DNA of 64,000 nucleotides from Duganella sp. CF517. GTDB taxonomy: Bacteria > Pseudomonadota > Gammaproteobacteria > Burkholderiales > Burkholderiaceae_D. The notes beneath the pieces are model-generated. The model saw nothing but the letters and a program-made list of their open reading frames with translations. It was not told where the DNA came from and did not search any database. This document shows, piece by piece, positions 1 to 9,849 of this stretch. The stretch is taken from positions 587,957 to 651,956 of the forward strand of contig NZ_FODC01000005.1 of assembly GCF_900110275.1 (NCBI RefSeq). Direction: 5' to 3'. The first letter of the stretch is position 1, and each line of letters starts with the position of its first letter. Position numbers and translations under genes: made by a program.

Positions 1-1
1 C

Positions 2-613
2 GCCGAGATCGCCGCCGCCGCCGCGCGCCTGATCGCGCAGGATGGCGCCGACTACAACGCCGCCAAGCGCAAGGCCGCCAAACAAATCCTCGGCGACACG
101 CAACCGCCGCCGAACCTGCTGCCGGACAACGCGCAGATCGAAGAGGAAGTCCGCATCTACCAATCGCTGTTCCACGCGGACACCCAGCCGGCGCGCCTGT
201 TCCGGCTGCGCACCCTGGCGGTCGACATCATGGAAGGCCTGGCCGCGTTCAATCCGTTCCTGACCGGCGCGGTCCTGAACGGCACCGCCGGTGCGCACGA
301 CGACATCCATCTGCAACTGTTCGCCGACAGCGCCAAGGAAGTCGAGATCTTCCTGCTGAACCGCAATTTGCAAATCGACATCTCCGAAACGCCGCACTTC
401 AAGGGTCCGCGCTACGATCCGGTCGAGACGGTCAGCTTCATGTGGCACAAGGAAGGCGTCCACGCCGCCTTATATGAGCTGGACGATTTGCGCGGCGCCG
501 TCAAAACCCGTGGCGACAAGCTGATACGCGCCGATATCGCCGCCGTGCGCGCGCTGCTGGTTAGTAGCACCCATACCGACGACAACACCAACCGAAACCC
601 CGATCATGAATAA
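2..613 (+). CDS. Conserved protein of unknown function, 5' end outside window
   Basis: The reading frame is open from the first bases of the window, so the N-terminus is missing. 203 codons remain before a TAA stop. The visible part starts with an Ala-rich helical stretch, then has a basic segment (AAKRKAAKQILG) and a better conserved-looking core containing 'GAVLNGTAGAHDDIHLQLF' and 'EVEIFLLN'. The G-x-A...D-I-x-L pattern is faintly like a nucleotidyltransferase GS...D motif, but I would not assign a function on that. There is no signal peptide or membrane segment in the visible part. Its stop overlaps the start of the downstream TlpA-like gene by 8 bases, so the two are probably co-transcribed. 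Confidence 0.6.
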   Translation, partial: AEIAAAAARLIAQDGADYNAAKRKAAKQILGDTQPPPNLLPDNAQIEEEVRIYQSLFHADTQPARLFRLRTLAVDIMEGLAAFNPFLTGAVLNGTAGAHDDIHLQLFADSAKEVEIFLLNRNLQIDISETPHFKGPRYDPVETVSFMWHKEGVHAALYELDDLRGAVKTRGDKLIRADIAAVRALLVSSTHTDDNTNRNPDHE

Positions 614-1151
614 AAAACATCTGGCCGCTTATGTCGGCGTCGCCCTCCTGTTCGCCGCGTCCGGCGCCTGGGTCGGCTTCAACAAACAACATGCGGCGCC
701 GATCACCACCACGGCGCCGGCCGGCGTGACCGGTCCGGTGGGCGCGCTGTACGCGCAAACACTGCCCGACGCCAAGGGCGCGCCGACCGCGCTGGCCCAA
801 TATAAAGGCAAGGCGATGCTGGTCAATTTCTGGGCGCCGTGGTGCGCGCCGTGCGTGCAGGAGATGCCCGAGCTGTCCGAGCTGGCCGCCGGAGAAGCGG
901 GTAAGAAGCTGCAAGTTATCGGCATCGGTATTGATTCGCCGTCAAATATCGCCGCTTTTAGCGACAAATACAAAATTACCTATCCGGTGCTGGTGGCCGG
1001 CATGAGCGGCACCGAGCTGTCGCGGCAGTTCGGCAACACCGGCGGCGGCCTGCCGTACACGGTGCTGATCGGCGCCGACGGCCAGGTCAAGAAGACCTAT
1101 CTGGGGCGGCTCAAATTCGACGAGCTGCGTAAAGACCTTGCAACTCTTTAA
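606..1151 (+). CDS. TlpA/ResA-type membrane-anchored thiol-disulfide oxidoreductase
   Basis: This 181-residue protein has an N-terminal hydrophobic segment (about residues 8-25) that should anchor or export it. A thioredoxin-fold domain follows with the active site W-A-P-W-C-A-P-C (cysteines 80 and 83). A later 'GLPYTVLIG' supplies the expected cis-proline. The family reduces or oxidises periplasmic thiols, for example during cytochrome c maturation. The in-vivo partner cannot be read from the sequence. The start ATG lies inside the end of the preceding gene, which suggests translational coupling. It sits just upstream of aroQ-accB-accC, an order I recall from Burkholderiales. Confidence 0.85.
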   Translation: MNKKHLAAYVGVALLFAASGAWVGFNKQHAAPITTTAPAGVTGPVGALYAQTLPDAKGAPTALAQYKGKAMLVNFWAPWCAPCVQEMPELSELAAGEAGKKLQVIGIGIDSPSNIAAFSDKYKITYPVLVAGMSGTELSRQFGNTGGGLPYTVLIGADGQVKKTYLGRLKFDELRKDLATL

Positions 1152-1234
1152 CTGGATTCAGCAGTTTTTTTCTCTTGCCAATGCCAGCAGTTGGCGGCAA
1201 AATGCGGAACTTTCGCGGAAAACGGTCTAGAACC

Positions 1235-1672
1235 ATGGCAAAAAAGCTTCTACTTCTCAACGGTCCCAACCTCAATTTATTGGGCACCCGCGAGCCGGAG
1301 GTGTACGGCGCCAACACCTTGGCCGATGTCGAGCAAGCCGCCGTGGCGCAGGCCGAGGCGGCCGGCGCGACGCTGTCCTGTTTCCAGAGCAACCACGAGG
1401 GGGCGCTGATCGACCGTATCCATGCCGCCAGGACCGAAGGCGTGGACGCCATCGTCATCAACCCGGGCGGGTTGACCCATACCAGCGTCGCGCTGCGCGA
1501 CGCGCTGGCGGGGGTCGCGATTCCGTTCGTGGAAGTACATATTTCCAATATTTACCAGCGCGAGTCGTTTCGCCACCATTCCTTCCTGAGCGCGATCGCG
1601 TTGGGCACGATCTGCGGACTGGGTATCGAAGGATATCGGTTTGCCATCGACTTCGTCGTTAAAAGGCGTTAA
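1235..1672 (+). CDS. aroQ: 3-dehydroquinate dehydratase, type II
   Basis: This is the third step of the shikimate pathway, dehydrating 3-dehydroquinate to 3-dehydroshikimate in the cytoplasm. The 145-residue length matches the small type II (dodecameric) enzymes. The start at 1235 gives the canonical N-terminus MAKKLLLLNGPNLNLLG. An in-frame ATG at 1175 would add 20 residues with no family resemblance. Visible active-site elements are Asn12, Arg19 and Tyr24 (in REPEVYG), the segment 'CFQSNHEGALIDRIH', and 'EVHISNIYQRESFRHHS' with the catalytic His region. It lies between a TlpA-like gene and accB on the same strand. Confidence 0.95.
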   Translation: MAKKLLLLNGPNLNLLGTREPEVYGANTLADVEQAAVAQAEAAGATLSCFQSNHEGALIDRIHAARTEGVDAIVINPGGLTHTSVALRDALAGVAIPFVEVHISNIYQRESFRHHSFLSAIALGTICGLGIEGYRFAIDFVVKRR

Positions 1673-1771
1673 TCTACGCGATCTGCGCGCAAAAAATTAC
1701 GAACTTAACACGGTTTCGCCCACGAGGCGGCGCCGCTCACACTTTACATAACAAGATATTCCGGGGGTTAC

Positions 1772-2236
1772 ATGGATCTACGCAAGCTGAAGACCTTGAT
1801 TGATTTGGTCGCGGAGTCGGACATCGCCGAGCTCGAAGTGACCGAAGGCGAAAGCAAAGTGCGCATCGTCAAATCGTCGGCCATGCCGCAAAACCAGATG
1901 GTGATGATGCAGCCGCAAGGCATGCCGCAGTACCACGCAGCTCCCGCGCCAGCCGCCGCGCCGGCCGCCGCAGCGGCCCCGGCCGTCGCAGCCGAGCCGA
2001 CCGGCCACATCGTTAAATCGCCGATGGTCGGCACCTTCTACCGTTCGTCGGCGCCGGGTTCGGCCGCGTACGTCGAAGTGGGCGCCGTCGTCAAGGAAGG
2101 CGACACCCTGTGCATCATCGAAGCAATGAAACTGTTGAATGAAATCGATGCCGACAAATCCGGCACGATCACCCAGATTCTGGTCGAGAACGGCCAACCG
2201 GTCGAATTCGGCCAACCGCTGTTTGTGATAGGCTAA
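1772..2236 (+). CDS. accB: Biotin carboxyl carrier protein of acetyl-CoA carboxylase
   Basis: AccB carries the biotin that shuttles carboxyl groups between biotin carboxylase and the carboxyltransferase in the first committed step of fatty-acid synthesis. The 154 residues show an N-terminal region, an Ala/Pro-rich flexible linker at about residues 50-78, and a C-terminal biotinyl domain. The domain has the motif E-A-M-K, and Lys120 is the predicted biotinylation site. A purine-rich ribosome site (CCGGGGG) precedes the ATG. A 99-base gap separates it from aroQ and may hold its own promoter. accC follows after 114 bases, giving the usual accBC operon. Confidence 0.96.
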   Translation: MDLRKLKTLIDLVAESDIAELEVTEGESKVRIVKSSAMPQNQMVMMQPQGMPQYHAAPAPAAAPAAAAAPAVAAEPTGHIVKSPMVGTFYRSSAPGSAAYVEVGAVVKEGDTLCIIEAMKLLNEIDADKSGTITQILVENGQPVEFGQPLFVIG

Positions 2237-2350
2237 GTCCGGTTCGCGCCCTCCCCCCGTCGGTGACGGGCGCGCCGGCTTTGTTCCGCATTCCCTCCTC
2301 TACCTGACGTTGCCGGATTTTCGGCGCTCACAGACATACGCGAACCTATC

Positions 2351-3726
<1,376 letters not shown>

Positions 3727-3727
<1 letters not shown>

Positions 3728-4659
3728 TGAGCTGGACTGAAATCGTCATCGAAATCGCGCGCGACCACGCCGAAGCCCTGTCGGACGCGTTGATGGAAGT
3801 CGGCGCGCTGTCGGTGTCCGTGGAAGACGCCGACGAAGGCACCGACCAGGAGCGCCCATTGTTCGGCGAGCCGGGCATGGAACCGACCGAAGCGGCATGG
3901 GATCACAGCCGCGTCGTCGCCCTGACCAACGAGGATGACGACCAGGCCGCCATCGTGGCCGCCGCCGCCGAACAGATCAAGCTGGCGACCCTGCCGAAGT
4001 TCGCCACGCGCAAGGTCGAGGAGCAGGACTGGGTGCGCCTGACGCAATCGCAGTTCGCGCCGATTCACATCGGCAAGAACATCTGGGTCGTGCCGAGCTG
4101 GCACGAGGCGCCGGACCCCGACGGCCTGATCCTCGAACTGGACCCGGGCCTGGCCTTCGGCACCGGCAGCCATCCGACCACCCGCCTGTGCATGGAGTGG
4201 CTGGAAGCGAACCCGGCGCCCGGCAAAACCGTGCTCGACTACGGTTGCGGTTCCGGCATCCTGGCGATGGTCGCCAAGAAGGTCGGCGCCGGCGAAGTGG
4301 TCGGCGTCGACATCGATCCGCAGGCGATCGAATCGGCGGCCGACAACGCCGAACGCAACAAGTGCGACATCGAATACTTCCTGCCGGACACCTTCGCGCA
4401 ATCGCAGCACGCCGCGCAACAGTTCGACATCGTGGTCGCCAATATCCTGTCCAGCCCGCTCAAACTGATGGCGCCGATGCTGTCGGGCCGCGTCGCCCCC
4501 GGTGGCGCGCTGATCCTGTCGGGCGTGCTGGCGCGCCAGGCCGACGAAGTGGCCGCCGCCTACGCGCCGTTCATCAAGCTCGGCGTCTGGGCGGAGCAAG
4601 ACGGCTGGGTCGCCCTGCATGGCCGGCTCGGCAGTGATGCGGTACCCGCCCCGCGCTAA
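3727..4659 (+). CDS. prmA: Ribosomal protein L11 methyltransferase
   Basis: This is a SAM-dependent methyltransferase that trimethylates amino groups of ribosomal protein L11. The 310-residue protein has an N-terminal substrate-recognition region. This is followed by 'DPGLAFGTGSHPTTRLCM', a hallmark of PrmA, and then a Rossmann SAM site 'VLDYGCGSGILAMVAKKVGA'. An acidic residue after motif II (GVDIDPQAIE) and 'VVANILSSPL' complete the catalytic fold. The start codon overlaps the accC stop. accC-prmA linkage is common in proteobacteria. Confidence 0.95.
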
Positions 4660-4667
4660 CGGCAGCG

Positions 4668-6080
4668 ATGGCGCTCGCCACTAAATGCCCCCACTGCAGC
4701 ACGACGTTTCGGGTCGCTCATGACCAGTTGAAATTACGTGGGGGCATAGTGCGCTGTGGCTCCTGCAATGAAGTTTTCGACGGCAACGCGGCCCTGCTCG
4801 AGCCGCTCGCCATCCCGCAACCGGTGTTCGCGCCGGTTGTGTCCGAAGCACCCTACTTCCCTCCGCCGACACCCGCGCCCTTCGATGAAGCGGTGGCCGC
4901 GCCGGATCCGCGCGCGCTTGAACCGGCCGGAGCCGAACCGATCTACACCTTGGAGCTCGACAGCGCGGTGGACGAGACGGCGCCGGAATGGCAGTCCGGG
5001 CACGAACCCGCGATCGGACCCGAGCCGGCGATCCAGCCCGAAGTCCTGCCGGAACCGGAGGCCGACGCTGAACCCGAGTCCGACGTCGAACCCGAGGCCG
5101 ATGCTGAACGTCAAGCCGAAGCCGGGGTCGAGCCCGAACCTTTCCCTGCTGAAGAGCAGCGCCCGCCCGTCCTCGAGCCGGCGCCGGACGACCCGCTCGC
5201 CATCGAACCGATGACGCACGAGGAGCTGGAGGCGGCGTTGGCGGCCGAACTGGCGCTGATGGAGCAAGACATCGCGGCCGGGGCGGCCGAGCAGGAAGCC
5301 AAGGCCGCGCCATCGACGGCCGCCGCCGACCGCCAGGAACCCACCCTCGACCCCGACTCCCGCTACGACCTCGACGAGGCCGACGAGGAGGCGCTGGTCC
5401 AGCTCGCCGCCGCCAGGGAGCGCGACAGCGCGCCACAGTTGCACACCTTGCTGCGCGCCGCCTCGGCCCCGTCGCAAGACCACTTCGCGCCCCAGGCCGA
5501 AGTCCACAGCGTCGAGCCGCCGGCACCGGAGGCGGTCGAAGCGGAAGTCGACGACCCGAACGAGCCGGGCTTCCTCAAGCGCGACCGCCGCCGCGAGCGC
5601 TACGGCAAGACCATCAACATCGCCATGGGCGTCGGCTCGCTGCTGCTGGCGGGCGCGCTGGCGGCGCAAGGCTTGACCACCTTCCGCAACCAGCTGGCCG
5701 CCAGCTACCCGGGACTCAAGCCGACATTGCAGGACATCTGCGCCGCACTGGGTTGCAAGATCGAACTGCCGACCCGGATCGACGAGCTCGTCATCGAGCA
5801 GGGCGAACTGCAAACCTTGAGCGAGACCACGTTCTCGTTCACCACCCTGCTGCGCAACCAGGGCGCCACCGCGCAGCAGTGGCCGCACATCGAACTGGTG
5901 CTCGACGACGCCAACGACAAGGCCATCTTGCGCCGCGTGTTCACGCCGCGCGACTATCTTGGCGCCGATGCCGCACCGGAAAAAGGATTCGCCCCGCGCA
6001 GCGAGCAATCTGTCAAACTGTACTTTGAATTGAAACAGCTGAAAGCATCCGGCTATCACATCGCAGTCTTCTATCCATAA
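4668..6080 (+). CDS. Zinc-ribbon / DUF3426 single-pass membrane protein
   Basis: The protein has 470 residues. The N-terminus carries a zinc ribbon with two C-x-x-C pairs (CPHC near residue 8 and CGSC near 31), as in MJ0042-type zinc-finger proteins. The middle (about 45-300) is low complexity and very rich in Glu, Pro and Ala, probably disordered. One transmembrane segment lies at about 315-337, preceded by basic residues (RRRERYGK). The C-terminal 130 residues match the DUF3426 pattern and would be periplasmic. It starts 8 bases after prmA. The function of this family is unknown to me. Confidence 0.85.
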   Translation: MALATKCPHCSTTFRVAHDQLKLRGGIVRCGSCNEVFDGNAALLEPLAIPQPVFAPVVSEAPYFPPPTPAPFDEAVAAPDPRALEPAGAEPIYTLELDSAVDETAPEWQSGHEPAIGPEPAIQPEVLPEPEADAEPESDVEPEADAERQAEAGVEPEPFPAEEQRPPVLEPAPDDPLAIEPMTHEELEAALAAELALMEQDIAAGAAEQEAKAAPSTAAADRQEPTLDPDSRYDLDEADEEALVQLAAARERDSAPQLHTLLRAASAPSQDHFAPQAEVHSVEPPAPEAVEAEVDDPNEPGFLKRDRRRERYGKTINIAMGVGSLLLAGALAAQGLTTFRNQLAASYPGLKPTLQDICAALGCKIELPTRIDELVIEQGELQTLSETTFSFTTLLRNQGATAQQWPHIELVLDDANDKAILRRVFTPRDYLGADAAPEKGFAPRSEQSVKLYFELKQLKASGYHIAVFYP

Positions 6081-6089
6081 AGAACTATC

Positions 6090-7028
6090 ATGACTCAGAC
6101 ATCCATCATCTGCGGCTCGCTCGCGATCGACACCATCCTGCAATTCCCGGGCCGCTTCGACAGCATCCTGCTGGCCGACCAGCTGCACAAGGTGAACGTA
6201 TCGTTCCTGGCGCCGACGATGCGAACGGAATACGGCGGCTGCGCCGGCAACATCGCCTACAACCTCAAGATGCTGGGCGGCGAGCCGCGCATCGTCGGCG
6301 TCATGGGCCAGGACAACGCCGCCTACATCGAACGCCTGCACAAGCTCGGCATCTCGACCGACAACATCCTGATCAAGCAGGAGGCCTACAACGCCCAATG
6401 CTTCGTCACGGCCGACGAGGACAACAACCAGATCAACGCCTTCCACCCGGGCGCCATGTCGTACGCGCACGAGAACGACGTCGCCAAGGCGGGCACGGCG
6501 GCGGTGGCCATCATCTCGCCGGACGGCCACCTGGGCATGCAAAAGCACGCCGCCGACCTGGCCAAGCTGCAGATCCCGTTCATCTTCGACCCGGGCCAGC
6601 AGCTGCCGATGTTCAATGGCGCCGAGCTGATCGCCTTCATCGACAAGGCCACCTACGTCACCGCCAACGACTACGAAATCGAATTGCTGATGGACCGCAC
6701 CGGCCTGACGTTGCCGCAGATCGCCAGCCGCCTCGACGCGCTGATCGTCACGCGCGGCGAGCACGGCTCGGAGATTTACGCCAAGGGCGAACGGATCGAG
6801 ATTCCCGCCGTCAAGGTCGCCGACGTGCTGGACCCGACCGGCTGCGGCGACGCCTACCGCGCCGGTCTGCTGTTCGGCATCACGCAAGGCTGGAAATGGG
6901 AAACGACCGGCCGCCTGGCCAGTCTGATGGGCGCGATCAAGATCGCCAGCAAGGGCGGCCAGAACCACCAGCTCACGGCGGCCGAGATCGCCGATCGCTT
7001 CGAAGCCGCGTTCGGCTACCGCTTCTAA
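6090..7028 (+). CDS. PfkB-family carbohydrate/nucleoside kinase
   Basis: A 312-residue member of the ribokinase/adenosine kinase superfamily. The N-terminal substrate side has 'GGCAGNIAYNLKMLGG'. The C-terminal catalytic signature is 'DPTGCGDAYRAGLLFG', in which the Asp of GCGD is the expected catalytic base and the Gly residues form the anion hole. The substrate is unclear: relatives include adenosine, ribose and fructose kinases. It follows the DUF3426 gene by 9 bases in the same operon. Transcription probably stops in the long inverted repeat immediately downstream. Confidence 0.85.
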   Translation: MTQTSIICGSLAIDTILQFPGRFDSILLADQLHKVNVSFLAPTMRTEYGGCAGNIAYNLKMLGGEPRIVGVMGQDNAAYIERLHKLGISTDNILIKQEAYNAQCFVTADEDNNQINAFHPGAMSYAHENDVAKAGTAAVAIISPDGHLGMQKHAADLAKLQIPFIFDPGQQLPMFNGAELIAFIDKATYVTANDYEIELLMDRTGLTLPQIASRLDALIVTRGEHGSEIYAKGERIEIPAVKVADVLDPTGCGDAYRAGLLFGITQGWKWETTGRLASLMGAIKIASKGGQNHQLTAAEIADRFEAAFGYRF

Positions 7029-7035
7029 AAGTCAC

Positions 7036-7179
7036 ATCCGGGGTCAGGTCCGCCATGGCTACACGGCCCACGTGTGGCGGACATGGCGGACGATGGGCCC
7101 GCCACACAAGGCAAATCCGGGATCGGGTTCACCATCTACACAACAGCTCGTGTAGCAATGGCAGACCGGACCCCGGATT
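7036..7179. repeat. REP-like imperfect inverted repeat, possible terminator
   Basis: The arm at 7036-7063 (begins ATCCGGGGTCAGGTCCGCC) pairs with 7152-7179, with 25 of 28 positions complementary. A third, weaker copy of the arm lies at 7115-7140. Nested inside is a perfect 9-bp stem, 7072-7080 with 7099-7107. The right arm runs into a T tract on the + strand, so the element could also terminate the upstream operon. The GGGGTCAG core resembles the perfect inverted repeat at 37511-37603, which suggests a family of genomic palindromes. Confidence 0.75.
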
Positions 7180-7181
7180 TT

Positions 7182-7712
7182 TTATCGGCCGTTGAAGGCC
7201 ATGCCCAGCAGAATCTGGGCGATCTGCAGCGCGATCAGCGCCACCAGCAGCGATAAATCGAGATTGCCCACCAGCGGCACCACGCGGCGGATCGGCTTGA
7301 GCAGCGGCTCGTTGAGCGCGCGCACGAACGGCGCCAGCGGCGCGTGCGGATTGACCCAGCTGAAGATCGCTTCGACCACCAGCAGCGCCATGAAGCCGTA
7401 CAGTATCCATTTGAGGAAGCGCTCGAACGCGGCCAGCAACACCGCCTGCGCCGGCCAGCCGGCAAAGAACAGCACCGAGGTCGCCAGCAGCACGATCAGG
7501 AAGGCGCCGATCAGACTGGCCCAGTCGTAGCCGCCCATGCCCGGCACGATGCGCCGCAGCGGCCGCACCAGCCAGTCCGACAGCTGGAACGTGAACTGGG
7601 CCACCGATTGCGGCGGACGCACGCGGATCGCCTGCATCCAGAAGCGCAACAGCAAGGCGCCGCCCAACAGCGTGGCGATGGCGTCGACAATCAACATAAC
7701 AATACTAAGCAC
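7182..7712 (-). CDS. yggT: YggT family inner-membrane protein
   Basis: A small hydrophobic protein (176 residues from the GTG at 7712) with two YggT repeats. Each repeat has membrane segments and the family-type pattern 'WL(V)RPLRRIVPGMGGYDWASL' in the first and 'LKPIRRVVPLVGNLDLS' in the second. I chose the GTG because a GGAGGG ribosome site lies four bases upstream. The ATG at 7697 is too far from it, and a start at 7778 would run through the upstream terminator. The family is linked to osmotic or envelope functions but is poorly understood. The gene abuts the REP-like element. Confidence 0.85.
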   Translation of the reverse strand: MLSIVMLIVDAIATLLGGALLLRFWMQAIRVRPPQSVAQFTFQLSDWLVRPLRRIVPGMGGYDWASLIGAFLIVLLATSVLFFAGWPAQAVLLAAFERFLKWILYGFMALLVVEAIFSWVNPHAPLAPFVRALNEPLLKPIRRVVPLVGNLDLSLLVALIALQIAQILLGMAFNGR

Positions 7713-7721
7713 GGTCCCTCC

Positions 7722-7759
7722 AAAAAAAAAGCCGCTGTGTGATTGTCTCACACAGCGGC
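7722..7759 (-). terminator. Intrinsic terminator after the histone-like gene
   Basis: A perfect 11-12 bp stem (7731-7742 with 7748-7759, sequence GCCGCTGTGTG on the + strand) is followed on the - strand by nine T residues. It ends the histone-like transcript. The T tract directly touches the GGAGGG ribosome site of yggT. Confidence 0.9.
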
Positions 7760-7791
7760 CGGTTGCCTCAGCAGGCACCTAAGTATTTAGC

Positions 7792-8799
7792 TTAGGAAGG
7801 ACGCGTGCTGGTTGGGAACGGCCATGCGGCCGCCGGTGCCAACACGGTTTTCGCTGCCGGCACGGCGGCAGGAGCGGCTGGCTTGGCGACAGCTTCCTTC
7901 TTCGGCGCGGCCGCTTTAGGGGCGGCTTTTTTCACCGCCGGCTTGGCTGCCGGAGCAGGCGCTGCCGCGGCAACTGGCGCGGCTGCCGGCGCTGGCGCGG
8001 CGGCCGGTTTGGCGGCTACCGGTTTAGCGGCTGGCTTGGCGGCAGCTGGTTTAGCGGCAGCCTTGACGGCTGGCTTCTTGGCAGCTGCCGGCTTGGCCGC
8101 TGCCTTAACCGGCTTTTTTGCTGCTGGCTTAGCCGCTGCCTTTGCAGCTGGCTTGGCTGCTGTTTTTGCCTTGGCGGCTGGTTTAGCGGCGACAGCTTTT
8201 TTGGCTGCTGGTTTAGCTGCTGCTTTCGCGGCAGGTTTAGCGGCTGGCTTGGCGGCCGCTTTTTTCGCTGCCGGTTTGGCGGCTACTTTTTTTGCCGCTG
8301 GCTTGGCTGCAGCTTTTGCTGCTGGCTTCGCCGCTGGCTTGGCAGCTGCTTTTTTAGCGGCTGGCTTTGCTGCTGGCTTGGCTGCTGCTTTTTTGGCTGC
8401 TGGCTTTGCTGCTGGCTTGGCTGCCGCTTTTTTCACTGCTGGCTTGGCTGCAGCTTTCGCTGCTGGCTTCGCTGCTGCTTTGGTCGCTGGCTTGGCTGCT
8501 ACTTTTTTCACGGCTGGCTTAGCCGCTGGCTTGGCTGCTGCTTTCGCTGCTGGCTTCGCTGCTGGTTTGGCGGCTGCTTTTTTCACTGCTGGTTTTGCAG
8601 CTGGCTTTGCAGCTGGTTTAGCAGCGGCTTTGGCAGCTGGTTTAGCGGCTGGTTTGGCGGCTGGTTTGGCGGCTGGTTTGGCGGCGGCTTTCGCTGCTGG
8701 CTTGGCGGCTGCTTTCGCGGCGACAGGCTTTTTCGCTGGGGCGGCGGCTTTAGTAGCGGCCGGCTTTTTTGCTGCTGGTTTCTTTGCGGCAGTTGCCAT
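7792..8799 (-). CDS. Lysine/alanine/proline-rich histone H1-like DNA-binding protein
   Basis: The protein has 335 residues, made almost entirely of short repeats such as KPAAK, AAAKPAAKKA and KPAVKKAA. This is the AlgP/HctB/H1-C-terminal type of low-complexity basic tail. It has no globular domain and should be a disordered nucleoid-associated protein that binds DNA by charge. The start at 8799 gives MATAAKKPAAKKPAATKA behind an AAGGAG ribosome site. An upstream in-frame ATG at 8841 lacks one. The C-terminal 60 residues switch to Ala/Pro-rich sequence with few lysines. Repeat number is likely to vary between strains by slippage. A strong terminator follows. Confidence 0.85.
   Translation of the reverse strand: MATAAKKPAAKKPAATKAAAPAKKPVAAKAAAKPAAKAAAKPAAKPAAKPAAKPAAKAAAKPAAKPAAKPAVKKAAAKPAAKPAAKAAAKPAAKPAVKKVAAKPATKAAAKPAAKAAAKPAVKKAAAKPAAKPAAKKAAAKPAAKPAAKKAAAKPAAKPAAKAAAKPAAKKVAAKPAAKKAAAKPAAKPAAKAAAKPAAKKAVAAKPAAKAKTAAKPAAKAAAKPAAKKPVKAAAKPAAAKKPAVKAAAKPAAAKPAAKPVAAKPAAAPAPAAAPVAAAAPAPAAKPAVKKAAPKAAAPKKEAVAKPAAPAAVPAAKTVLAPAAAWPFPTSTRPS
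8000..8795 (-). repeat. Degenerate short tandem repeats inside the histone-like gene
   Basis: The DNA consists of imperfect 12-30 bp direct repeats (GGCTTGGCTGCTGC-like on the + strand) encoding KPAAK-type units. This is the likely substrate for length variation. It is coding sequence and not a CRISPR array: there are no unique spacers. Confidence 0.8.
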
Positions 8800-8892
8800 T
8801 TTTAGTTCTCCTTCATCGGGGATGGGAAAATTCACATACAAGATTTAAACCCGTCCGGCCCCGGATTGGGCCAGGCGAATTATTCATCGGCA

Positions 8893-8910
8893 CAAACAGG
8901 ACACTGTTTG
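8893..8910. promoter_or_regulatory. Perfect dyad upstream of the histone-like gene
   Basis: CAAACAG, four bases, then CTGTTTG form a perfect 7-bp dyad about 95 bases upstream of the histone-like start codon. It could be an operator or a small hairpin. No cognate regulator is known from the sequence. Confidence 0.4.
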
Positions 8911-9085
8911 CGCTAATGAATTCGGCACCAGCTGAACTGCTGCAACCCCTCACGAGTGCAGCGCTTCAGCCATCTATCTGTCCGCCGTCCGTGGCCGGCG
9001 CGGCGTGCAGATACAAATCTTGTTGCGACGTTTTGCGGGTGGTCGGGCGTGTGCTCAGCTCCAGGGACCTACGTCGCAGCCATCG

Positions 9086-9157
9086 ACCGTTTTTGTTTTC
9101 AAACAAAAAACCGCCCAACCTGAACCGAATCAGGAAAGACGGTTGAACAAAAACGGT
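9086..9157. repeat. 12-bp inverted repeat in the gene-free stretch
   Basis: ACCGTTTTTGTT at 9086-9097 is exactly complementary to AACAAAAACGGT at 9146-9157. The left arm also overlaps a short T-rich/A-rich hairpin at 9091-9108. The function is unknown. Confidence 0.45.
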
Positions 9158-9193
9158 TTGGTCTTGTGCATATCTTTGTGAATCTGTATCCCG

Positions 9194-9205
9194 TGATCGC
9201 GATCA
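9194..9205. promoter_or_regulatory. 12-bp palindrome TGATCGCGATCA
   Basis: This is a perfect palindrome in the A/T-rich part of the gene-free stretch, close to a GTGCGC...GCGCAC hairpin at 9216-9239. It may be an operator. There is no supporting gene context. Confidence 0.3.
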
Positions 9206-9849
9206 TTTCTGCGGTGTGCGCACTTCAAAAAAAGCGCACCTTTATAAACACACATTTTCAATCTCGTAAAGTACACGAAAACCTTGTCGGTACGCAACCG
9301 GCACGAGAAGTATTCGTCCGCTTTTTTTCGTCTTATGCTCGCCATTTCACATACGCGTGGCAGTTCGCGCTTGCTCGCTTGCGACATCGTGGTGCGATGT
9401 GCGCGCTCAATCGAGTTCGAAAATGCGCCTGCCGCGCCGCGCGGAAAAATCGCGCTTCAAAGCGAGCCAATTGCCGCCTGGGTGTCTGCGATGCCGCCGT
9501 CATCTGCGCGCGTCGCTCGCCACCAACTTCCGAATTCGAGAGCGCTGGCGCATCGCATGCGCGCTGTCGCTGCTCACTGTTTTTAAATTCGTCGCGATTA
9601 TGAGACAGAGTGCGGGGAATGGCAAGCGGAATACAGCGATGCGCGACGACGCCTGCGCGCTCGGCGCGCGCGTCGATGCGTGGCGATGTGTGTCGGCGAG
9701 TGGTCGACGATGTGTCGGCGCGTCGCGAGCGCTGTCGCCGATGCGCGCTGGTTGAGTGTTCGACGCGTTGCGCGTCGGCGAGGGCGTGTCGGACTACTCG
9801 GCTTCGTGGTCGGCGTCGGTACTCTTGTGGCGCAGCACCCGGGCGTTCA

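Larger units (their letters stand above)
8800..9849. other. About 1 kb with no convincing gene
   Basis: This lies between the histone-like gene (leftward) and a decayed monooxygenase (rightward). 9130-9340 is A/T-richer than its surroundings and has T and A runs. From about 9340 to 9850 the sequence is crowded with CG dinucleotides and GCGATG/GTCG words. Open frames up to about 145 codons exist on both strands. None has recognisable protein character, a good ribosome site, or the codon usage of neighbours, so I call no gene. Confidence 0.6.

Noticed and set aside
8000..8795. Regularly spaced repeats resembling a CRISPR array
   Set aside because: Repeats are contiguous, degenerate and in frame, coding for KPAAK-type units. 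There are no unique spacers and no cas genes.
9130..9603. Small open frames (85-145 codons) on both strands in the gene-free stretch
   Set aside because: No ribosome sites, no family resemblance, and base use unlike neighbouring genes.
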